The notes under the pieces are model-generated. The model was not told the DNA's origin, made no database searches, and saw only the letters and a program-made list of their open reading frames with translations. From Lunularia cruciata (taxonomy: Eukaryota > Streptophyta > Marchantiopsida > Lunulariales > Lunulariaceae), in NCBI GenBank assembly GCA_948567375.1, contig OX419755.1:14451001-14515000 (forward strand): 64,000 nucleotides of DNA, written 5' to 3'. How positions within the stretch are numbered: the first letter of the stretch is position 1; every line of letters begins with the position of its first letter. Of the stretch, positions 55,764-64,000 are shown piece by piece. Made by a program: the position numbers and the translations under genes.

Positions 55764-58312
55764 TGACATCGACCTCACCTTTTTGAGGGACGAATTCAGC
55801 TGTCTCTTGTACAACTTGTTATCTTCCCACAACTGCTTAAATGTAACGTTGGCATTTGTGGCAGCCAAATCTGCTACAATATTGTATTGGGGAACTCCTC
55901 CCAATTTGACCGTCTTCGTCTTCGGCTTTGGGTCCAAAGTCTCTCCATGTTCCCTCTTGACTTTGGGACGCTTCAAAATGGTGACGGGCTTGCTGATGGC
56001 CTTAACCCGAGGTTCCTTGGGTTGGCCCACCTTGGCTTGGATCAAAACCTTTACTTCGGATCGGATGTCCGCCGGAAAAATTGGAGACTTCATCTTCGTC
56101 TCCTCTTCCAAACTCAGTTCCCTAGTTCTGAGTAGTGCCTCCTTTAGTTCTTTCTGCAAGGATTTAGCTTTAGCTTTTGCAAGGATCTTTTCCTCCTTAG
56201 CAGAAAGAATTGCTTTTGGGTGCAGTCTCTTTGCCTTTTTGGAAGACGACGAGGTCATACTCAGTTCTTCGGGATCACGCTTCTTCTTACTGGAGTGTGT
56301 CTCAACCTTCAAAATTTCAAGGTCCGGCCATTCTCCTTCTGAAGCCGGACTCCCTTCTTGAGGTCTTTCTTCCTCAAGGGTAATGCAATTTACATTTGTC
56401 TCTCCCTTTGGCTGAAGTGCTGCACGCTCAGCGGGGGTCTGTACATACTTTACAGGCGGCTTCGGGTTTGGTGGGTGAGGACATTGGTTGCATGTATGCC
56501 CCAATCCTTTACAATTTCCGCACAGGGGAACGTACCCAATTTGCCTTCTTGGCTCGGGACAGTTTGGAGACCAATGTCCCATCGAGCCACAATTATAACA
56601 AGCTTCGGGTGCAACATTCTTAGGCCAATTTTGGTTGCTCATTGGTGGTCTTCGTGGAGGAGCATTGGGGTTATACTCCCTGGGTCCATACCTTGGACCT
56701 TGATACAATGTGCTTGCTTGAGGCTGCACTTCCTGCGTTTGGTACACAGCCTCTTCGTCCTCGTCTTGGTTCCATCCCGAAACCCAATCAATTTACTGCA
56801 CCGGGAATGCATTACAAGTATTGCATTTTGTGTTGGCGTGGCCTGATTTGCCACATGCGGTGCACCATACATTAGATCTTCCAAACGCTGGGGCCTTCCT
56901 TTGGTCCTTGGCCCCAATCATCTGGATCTTGAAATCTGAATACTCCTTAATGAGGGCATCCAGCTCGGTATCTGCCTTATGTACACTCTTTGCTGGAGGA
57001 GTCACTGGTTTCTTGCCTCCATGTCTTCTGACTCATCTTGGCTTTGATTCTTCTTTGGATTCTGAAGAAGAGCTCGAAGTCATGGAGGATTTGTCTGAAG
57101 AAGGGGAGGTACTCCGCAAAGCTCTCCTTCTGGGCTTCTTGCCTTTCTTCTCCCGATTTCTCTGGTTTCCAGCAGAGTGAGAGTGGGCCGCTTCATAACG
57201 AGCGACATGTTTGAGTACTTTTTCCAGGGAAGTTACATTCCTCTCCCTGGCAAAGATGCATATTTTTGGTGAAAGGCCCCCGAGGAACCAGGTAATGGCT
57301 TGGGCATCAGAGTAACCCACCACCCCCGATTGCTTGGGAACTCGGTTCAATAATGCCATGAACCGCTCAGAGTAGTCTCTCAACTTCTCCTTCTTGCCTC
57401 GGTTCAAATCGTTGAGTGCCGCAAAGACACTCGTGTCGTAGTCAACCTCTTGGAATAGTTCCAAGAAGTTGTTTCTCAAGTCTGCCCAGTCCGTTGGTAC
57501 GAACCCCTTCTGGGTCACATGGGTGTACCAGCTCCGAGCTTTCTTGCGGAGCAAACTTGGGAAAATTCTCAGTCAATCCGCCGAGTCATGCTCCTTGTTA
57601 GCAAAGGAGATGACTTTGAATTCTTCAATGAATTCATTGGGGTCTTTGTCTTGTTCTGTCCCCTTGTACTTCTGATAGTGTGTCGGGTGACAGGCAGCGA
57701 AGTCATTTTTCGATGCACAGGGATTGGCTGAGGTAGTGTTGAACTTGACGGAACTGAAGGATTGGTTGGTATTGACGCCGTGTTGTCAGCCTAGGGATTC
57801 CAATTCGTCAAATTCAAGGTGGGGTCTTCTTTGAAAATTTTTGCTATGAGGGTGTCGACTTCAACCTGAGTGGAAGATTCAGGATCAACACCTTCGATTG
57901 GTTCGTCAAAATTCCTTCGGGACAACCGAGGAATCATTCGTAGAAGATGTTGACACTCGTCTTCAGTAAGTGTTCATGCTGTCTTGTCTCGAACAAAGTT
58001 CTTCAAGGACACAACTTCCTTTACAGCTTTAGGGGAAGTTGGTGTACTGGGCCACAATGCATATGTTTGCACACTTGATTCTTTCTTCTTCTTGGAAGAA
58101 GAGGGAGATGCGAAGTAGCCTTGCCAACCGCCTTCGTGTTTCTTGTGGTCAAGTTCTCGCAGGGCTTCTTGCACTTCATGAAGGAGTTGAAAATACAACG
58201 CCTCTCATTCAGTTTCATCGATGATGGATGGAACGTTCAGACGTTTGTCTTCTTCACGCTGAAGTGCTCGTCTTCGGGCTCTCTCTTCCCGTTGTTCTCT
58301 CGATGCAGACAT
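55764..58312 (-). pseudogene. Gag of family B minus element, full length, copy 2
   Basis: ATG at 58312 (MSASREQRE). After early stops come the capsid core 57033-57554, the knuckle WCTACGKSGHANTKC (56793-57005), and a 377-codon frame (55614-56747) covering two knuckles, the charged tail and the protease site. That frame is unbroken here because 56441 is G, keeping a Gln codon that is a stop in copy 1. It is the best family B gag in the window, but still broken near 57600 and at several points above. Confidence 0.8.
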
Positions 58313-58375
58313 TCATATTACATTAATACCCAAATTTGAATTTGGCTTCGTATTCTTCCACTTCCAAGATTTGTA

Positions 58376-58394
58376 TCCCCAGCAGCAGCGCCAA
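58376..58394 (-). other. Primer binding site of the family B minus element
   Basis: On the minus strand TGGCGCTGCTGCTGGGGAT, seven bases after the LTR end. It is tRNA-Asp-like with one more C to T change than the plus-strand copy at 27944. Confidence 0.7.
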
Positions 58395-59191
58395 AAATCA
58401 TGTGACAACCCGGCAAATATCACTTTTGTGGTAATCGGGTAAGTAAAGTTTGTTCCCGCAGAGATACGACTCAGAAATGTCCAAATACGAAGCAAAGTAA
58501 CAATTTCAGTTCTTCTTGGTTGCATCTTTAATCTCTCAGGTAGAAACCACACCCAGAAGAGAGTAACAAGCACTGACTCGCAGTCTTGTCATGAATTAAC
58601 ACTCCATAATCACAACTTCATCAAATCTTTCCAAACAATCTTGATTGTGATGATTCAGGCTCTCCCAAAAGTGGCTTCACTGCAAAACGACTTCGCCTCA
58701 GAATTGTGTTCCACCCCTCCACTGAAGGCACAACTTCCTCAATCAAAATTGCTTCACATCAACATCACACTACACTCACAAATGTAGAATATTACCAACA
58801 CTACAATTCCTTTCAGATCTGTCAAGGGATTGCTTCGATTGCACTTCACTCAGGATCAAACACACAAAATGAAGATCAAGGCTGTGGAATCCAACATCCA
58901 ACAAGCACTCTGACTTGCACTTTGAATTTCTCCAAACACTCACAAACACAATTGCAAAGTTGATACTCGGAATCAAGCTCAAGCAACGAGCACTGCTTGA
59001 CAACACTTTGCTTTATCTATTCTCAAGAATAATGAGTATTGAACAACATTTGACTGCGAATGCAACTCTTAAGTAGTGAAGCAATTGACAGTTCTAACAA
59101 CTATACTGTTCTACAACAACCTTTCTAACCTGCAGATCCAAAATGACAATGCACCTCTTCATATCTGCCTTTTCAAATCTCAAATCGGTTT

Positions 59192-61447
59192 CTACTGTGA
59201 TCCGATGTCTACTTCTTCTTTGGCTTTCAAACCCAAACCCGAAGTAAATTTACTTCCTATCACTCTTTCCTCAGGTTTCAGATCTTCTACTTCTTCTACC
59301 AATTCCAGCAATTCTCTTTCTTGATTTGAAATTCCACTAGTGGGTAATCTATCTAACTCATTATCTCCCGACCCACTCTTCTCTAATGTCTCCAATGGTA
59401 ACTCCAATGACATTTGTACTCCTATGATATCTACTTTGGGTTTTGCTCTAACATCTTTCCGAAGCTTCTTTATCTCGATTTTTACTAAGTCTAGTCTAAT
59501 TGAAATGTTATCTTCTACTTCTAATATCTTCTTGTTCTACACGAGTTCTGAGACTAATTAACAAGGCGTTCATATCAGTGTCTTTCACTTGTCTTCGGCT
59601 CGTCTCCTGCACCAACAACTTCAACTCGTGCAGTCTTGTTTCTTCAATTCAAACACTGGCCTCTGTACTCAACATTGCGTTCATCCTGAGGACAATCTCC
59701 TTCAATGGCTCCAATGGCATCTTTCTTTCTCGCTCTCAATCTGCAAGCCAGTCCTCTCTGTACATCGCCAACTCTGCTTCAAATTCGGCTTTCACCGTCT
59801 CCTTCTCCTTCTCCTTCTGTTCCACTCTCTCCTCTTGATTACAAAGTAACTCTCGTAAACTCTCTTCTTCTCTATATCGTGCAGCCAACTCTCTTTGCCA
59901 GAGTTGCTTCTTCTCCTCTACACTCTCCCTCACCCTATTGAGCTCTTGTTCTTTCTCTATGACTTTTGCCATAGCATGGATAACTTCTACTCTTGAATCA
60001 GCAAATTGCTGCTTCAAGATCTCGTACTCAGCTACTTGTCTCTCCCGGGCTATGTCACTCTTCCTCACAAGTTCCTCTCAATAGCTCACTTCTCTGTTCA
60101 GGTCTTCAATTACCTGACTTCTCTCTACTGCCTCCGCTCGTAGTACTTCTCTTTCCTCCGCTCCTAGTACTTCTCTTTCCTCCGCACCTCGGGTTAGACT
60201 TCTCTTCAACTCCGAGTTCTCTTCTTTTAGTCGCGCTAACACCTGCAACACAGTCGTCACTTTCGGACATGTCGATTGCATCTCCCTCTTCTTGTGCTCC
60301 AATTTCACCAACAATGGGCACACAATTTCCTGCAAGTACTCCACTCCCGTTCTCGCAACTACTTCTTCTGGCATAGAAATCTCCTTCCTTACCTCTTCTT
60401 CAGCCAATACTCGCCTTCTCCTCTGCAGTCTTTGTATCGGAATTGATGCCTCACTCCCCAAGCTTTCTCCTACCTCTTCCTTCACTTTACTCGGCCTCGC
60501 TTCACACTTTGCCTTACGTCTCAAGCAAACTCCTTGCTGTACTGCGATCTTCTTTTCCTCGGGCATAGTTACTTTGTCTTCCAACTGTGTGTTGTCTTCG
60601 GCCTCCATCTCAACTTGCACTTCTTCTTTGTATTTGTCAGCCACCGGCACCAATGTCATCTCTCCCCCTTCATCACTATCACTGCTCGTATCTCCGCTTT
60701 GCAGTGTTAGCTCAGGTTCCTCCTCATGTTCTGAGTCTTCCATTTTGAGCTCGGCCTCTCCTTCTGAGTCTTCATCTTCCGACTCAATCACCATCATACT
60801 TTGCCTCAGGTTACTTCTCTGCACCTTCCGAGGTTTCTTGCTGTCTTTGGCTTCTCCTTGCCGACTCCTCTTCTTTGATTTTAGAGTGTTTGCTTCTATC
60901 TCCACGCTCTTACCCGTCTTCATGTAGTATTTATCCGTGCCGTGGATTTGGAGAATGTATTGTTGTTCCTCTACGTCGACTTCTCTTCTCAAGTCGGGAT
61001 GGAAGTGAGACACCATTGTGTTTTGCTCCGCCGAGTTGAGAAAATTCAACCTGAGGTAAAAATGTGCTGCAAATGGCACGATGTAGTGTGGTGGTGAGCC
61101 GGATTTCCTCTCTTCCCTTCTTCCTCGGGCCCATCAAGACATTTACTCTTGATGATTTCTGTCATGAATCCTGGAAAACTTACATTCCAGTTCCATGCCT
61201 GAAATGTGATCCGAAGTCGGCTCAAGACTTCGATCCTTGCTATCACGTCTAACCTCCGAATTGCATGATTTCTCACTACAAATTTGGAGTTCTTCTTCCC
61301 TCCTCTCATCTATTCTACCTTCTCACTTTCTCTTGATTTCACTCTCGCGACTTCTCCCTTATGCACTGACACAATCCCAACTCTATTTCCCTTTCCCCAA
61401 TCACCTGCAAGACGACTTCTCAACGGCAAAGGAAAATTACTCGACAT
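59192..61447 (-). pseudogene. LTR-embedded reading frame in the 5' LTR
   Basis: ATG 61447. N-terminal segment to MTEIIKSKCLDGPEEEGKRG, then the deletion at 61095 removes about 118 codons of the GEPINWAR region. From 61079 it is open for 333 codons (PFAAHFYLRLNFLNSAEQNT, the acidic block IESEDEDSEGEAEL, then a basic Cys region and the start of the coiled coil) to a stop at 60078. 59736-60068 continues the coil (EKEQELNRVRESVEEKKQLW), and 59192-59413 gives the acidic end. Near 60170 a short in-frame duplication (EEREVL) is visible. Its position upstream of the primer site and gag shows that the frame belongs to the LTR. Confidence 0.7.
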
Positions 61448-61466
61448 TTCGTCGTTGCAGGTTCAT

Positions 61467-61474
61467 TTTTTATA
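61467..61474 (-). promoter_or_regulatory. TATA box of the family B 5' LTR
   Basis: TATAAAAA on the minus strand, 20 bp before the ATG at 61447. The box survives although upstream U3 is lost. Confidence 0.5.
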
Positions 61475-61565
61475 GAGTTGCGCTTCTTTGTCTTTCCTCA
61501 CTTCAAGTTTCTACCGAGAAATCACACCTCCGGCATGCACCTGTCACTGTCAATAAACCCTCACG

Positions 61566-62119
61566 TGTTGTCGTCGGGAAAAGCCAGATGAGAGTGGTAA
61601 GGAGTGGTTGCAGGATTTTGAGAAGAGGAGGGCTGGACAATAGAGGGTTTTTTTTTCAGTGAAAGTCTTGCGGGAGGGCACATGCTGACAGAGTATGAAA
61701 ATTTGGGACAGATGAGGACTGGACAGCAGAGAGCTTTTGGAAAAATGTCAGATGAGCTTGGTAAGGAGTGGTAGTTGGAATTTTCGAGAAGGGAAGGAAA
61801 GGAGAAGATAGATAAATTTGGAAGGGCTTTGTTGAATGATAGAGAGGTATCGAGCACTTCTGCAAGGGGAAAGGAATCAAAGAACAGAGCAGCAAGAAGA
61901 GGGGACTCCTAAACATAAAGGGGTTTGAGGAATCAAGAAAGGAAAAGATAAAAGGGAAGAAGGACAGGAACAATAAAGGTTTGTTGGAAGGACAGAGGAT
62001 CGAAAAGGGTTTTCCTGGAAAACAGGAAGATATAGATCAGAGAGAGAGTGGAAAAAAGAAAATGGAATCGGAAGAGGGGTTGGGGTGACAGGGGAAGATC
62101 AAAGGAGTTTGGAGACAAG
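61566..62119 (+). repeat. GA-rich stretch with an old imperfect duplication
   Basis: Two related blocks, about 61586-61622 and 61747-61793, share 'cagatgag', 'ggtaaggagtgg' and 'ttttgagaag'-like strings. The rest is purine-rich on the plus strand and grades into the minisatellite. No gene seen. Confidence 0.5.
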
Positions 62120-63460
62120 GGAAGTGATAGAGAAATATCGAAAGTGAGAAGAGTTGCCAGTTTCGGGAAATGAGGAGAAGAGTTTCGGGAAAGTGCAAAG
62201 GATTTCAAGAGAAGACAGTAGGGAAGTGATGGAGAATTATCGAAAGTGAGAAGAGCTGCCAGTTTTGAGAAATGAGGAGAAGAGTTTTGGGAAAGTGCAG
62301 AGGATTTCGAGAGAAGACAGTAGGGAAGTATTGAGAATTATCGAAAGGTGAGAAGGGCTGCCAGTTTTTGGGAAATCAAGAGAGGAGTTTCACAGAGAGA
62401 AAGTTGCAAAAGATTTTGAGAAAGGACAGTAGGGTTTTTGGGAAAGTGCAGAGGATTTCGAGAGAAGACAGTAGGGAAGTGATGGAGAATTATCGAAAGT
62501 GAGAAGAGCTGCCAGTTTCGGGAAATGAGGAGAAGAGTTTCGGGAAAGTGCAGAGGATTTTGAGAGAAGATAGTAGGGAAGTGATGGAGAAATATCGAAA
62601 GTGAGAAGAGCTGCCAGTTTTTGGGAAATCAAGAGAGGAGTTTCACAGAGAGAAAGTTGCAGAAGATTTCGAGAAAGGACAGTAGGGTTTTTGGGAAAGT
62701 GCAGAGGATTTCGAGAGAAGATAGTAGGGAAGTGATGGAGAAATATTGAAAGTGAGAAGAGCTGCTTGTTTTCGGGAAATCAAGAGAGGAGTTTCATAGA
62801 GAGAAAGTTGCAGAAGATTTCGAGAAAGGACAGTAGGGTTTTTGGGAAAGTGCAAAGGATTTCGAGAGAAGACAGTAGGGAAGTGATGGAGAATTATCGA
62901 AAGTGAGAAGAGCTGCCAGTTTTGGGAAATGAGGAGAAGAGTTTCGGGAAAGTGCAGAGGATTTCAAGAGAAGACAGTAGGGAAGTGATGGAGAAATATC
63001 AAAAGTGAGAAGAGCTGCCAATTTTTGGGAAATCAAGAGAGGAGTTTCACAGAGAGAAAGTTGCAGAAGATTTTGAGAAAGGACAGTAGGGTTTTTGGGA
63101 AAGTGCAGAGGATTTCGAGAGAAGACAGTAGGGAAGTGATGGAGAAATATCGAAAGTGAGAAGAGCTGCCAGTTTCGGGAAATGAGGAGAAGAGTTTCGG
63201 GAAAGTGCAGAGGATTTCAAGAGAGACAGTAGGGAAGTGATGGAGAATTATTGAAGTGAGAAGAGCTGCCAGTTTCAAAAAATGAGGAGAGGAGTTTCAA
63301 GAGAGAAAGTTGCAAAAGATTTCGAGAGAAGACAATAGAGTTTCGGGAAAGTGCCAGAGGAATTCTTGAGAAGAGAAGACAGAGGGTTTCGGAAAGTATT
63401 GAGAATTATCGAAAGTGAGAAGGGCTGACAGTTTGGGAAATGCCAGAGGATTTCAAGAAG
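62120..63460 (+). repeat. GA-rich minisatellite of short (~102 bp) and long (~152 bp) units
   Basis: The string 'gaagtgatggaga' or a variant recurs at about 62120, 62223, 62325, 62475, 62577, 62728, 62881, 62983, 63136 and 63235. The spacings are about 103, 102, 150, 102, 151, 153, 102, 153 and 99 bp. The long unit carries an extra module of about 50 bp ('agaaagttgcagaagatttc' type) that resembles part of the short unit. Minus-strand frames of about 80 codons (KLAALLTFDISPSLPYY) are by-products of the repeat. Such arrays often sit in 3' untranslated regions of Tat-like elements; no element is proven here. Confidence 0.85.
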
Positions 63461-64000
63461 GAAGTTGGCAAGGTTGGGCAGGAGTTGAGTTTTTCGCCTC
63501 GAGAGTGCACCGAGCACCTGGCTGCTTGTGCTTAGTTTGCCATTATTGTAGTTGATTTAGAGTTTCTCGTAGACTATCATTCTCTTCCTATTCCTAGTGT
63601 GTTGGAAATCTCAACTCTGTAAAATTTTGGGTTTTCCTTTGTTTCCTGATGTTGGGCTTCTCGAGGGTTTGTGTTTGTCTTTGGCCTTTGCAGAACTGGC
63701 TAGTTCATGCAGGTTCTGCTACGGTTTCGGACCCGACGGTCCCTAGGAATGGCTGGGAATTTCACAAACAACAAATAGTATTCTATTTGGCTCAACCCGC
63801 CACCCAGACTACTGAACCAAACCATTCATATAGACAGAATGAGAGCTCCTAAAATGGAACTTCCTCGGCGCTAGTCACAGATCAAACACACCATTTTCTC
63901 AGGATTTGTCATTCATAAAATTCCAGCTGCAAGGTTCACAAGTTTGGAAAAGCCAACCAACTCCAGTTCATACAGTGTATGCACTAAATTATGACAGAAA
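63461..64000. other. Right flank, unassigned
   Basis: Less GA-rich than the array. A 67-codon plus frame (63649-63852) has no known motif. A pyrimidine run followed by CAG at about 63681-63691 resembles a 3' splice site, but there is no matching exon evidence. It could be the LTR or UTR of another element cut by the window end. Confidence 0.35.

Larger units (their letters stand above)
38221..58293. repeat. Tandem segmental duplication, copy 2 (20,073 bp)
   Basis: Second copy, directly abutting copy 1. It continues on the right into the undamaged 5' part of the family B element (58294 onward), so the right edge of copy 2 is the ancestral sequence. The left edge of copy 1 is likewise ancestral, and the novel joint is at 38220/38221. 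Differences from copy 1 are at 45207, 45891, 47910, 49648, 50367, 50636, 51104, 54276, 54541, 55481, 55567, 55935, 56441 and 57260. Confidence 0.95.
50025..58400 (-). mobile_element. Family B minus-strand element, 3' LTR to primer site, copy 2 plus unique 5' end
   Basis: Here the element is continuous from the 3' LTR (50025-52231) through pol and gag to the primer site (58376-58394). With the 5' LTR 58401-61565 it makes one full-length, decayed family B element of about 11.5 kb. The 3' LTR end abuts gag of the plus-strand element at 50024. Confidence 0.85.
58401..61565 (-). repeat. Family B 5' LTR, 5'-truncated (3.17 kb kept)
   Basis: Ends GGGTTGTCACA at 58401 next to the primer site. Homology to the solo LTR stops at about 61565, equivalent to about 15129, so roughly the first 300 bp of U3 are missing. 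It also lacks about 350 bp at 61095 relative to the 3' LTR (equivalent to 31042-31394). It keeps the coiled-coil half that the 3' LTR has lost. The two LTRs of one element therefore carry different deletions. Confidence 0.8.

Noticed and set aside
60292-60927. 211-codon plus frame rich in Ser
   Set aside because: It is the antisense of the acidic part of the LTR frame. Ser-rich antisense of Glu/Asp-rich codons is expected.
62120-63460. CRISPR-like array
   Set aside because: The units are long, degenerate and contiguous without unique spacers, in a plant nuclear context. It is a minisatellite.

Overview
This window is a retrotransposon nest from a large, repeat-rich plant nuclear genome, most likely a seed plant. 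I cannot name the species. The evidence is wall-to-wall Ty3/gypsy LTR retrotransposons of plant lineages (a chromovirus with a chromodomain, and Tat/Athila-like elements with tRNA-Asp-like primer sites), a Copia-like LTR fragment with an initiator-Met primer site, heavy stop-codon decay of the C-to-T type, and no recognisable single-copy host gene.

Layout. (1) 1-1685: AT-rich sequence without a gene, then the end of a Copia-like LTR (TATA box, heat-shock-element-like motifs) and its primer site. (2) 1686-27759: one minus-strand chromovirus ('element 1') split by later insertions. Its 3' LTR is 1686-2416 and its 5' LTR 27021-27759, and flanking cccaa/tccaa looks like its target-site duplication. 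(3) Inside it lie a minus-strand family A Ty3 element (6006-13799, 'element 2') and a solo LTR of family B (14825-26420, flanked by cctat/cctac). That LTR is itself split by a young plus-strand family A element (16428-24246, 'element 3'). (4) 27861-29951: the 5' end of a plus-strand family B element (LTR tip, primer site, decayed gag). (5) 29952-61565: a minus-strand family B element, with its 3' LTR at 29952 and its 5' LTR ending at 61565. (6) 61566-63480: GA-rich minisatellite built from modules of about 50 bp. (7) 63481-64000: unassigned sequence.

A direct tandem duplication is laid over this nest. 18148-38220 (20,073 bp) is repeated as 38221-58293. The breakpoints fall in coding sequence of two unrelated elements and share only 3 bp (GTT). 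By eye I found 14 differences between the copies. All are transitions, 12 of them in CpG or CHG context, and none lies in the first 7 kb.

The most unusual biology is family B. Its LTR is about 3.8 kb and carries a reading frame of roughly 850 codons (novel N-terminal region, acidic/basic middle, long coiled coil) immediately behind a conserved TATA box. The frame occurs both upstream of the primer site and downstream of pol, so it belongs to the LTR. If the TATA box is the promoter, the frame would lie in the R-U5 leader of the genomic RNA, ahead of gag. Family A carries a separate small zinc-knuckle frame ahead of gag. Every pol gene here is broken, so the locus is probably inactive unless supplied in trans.
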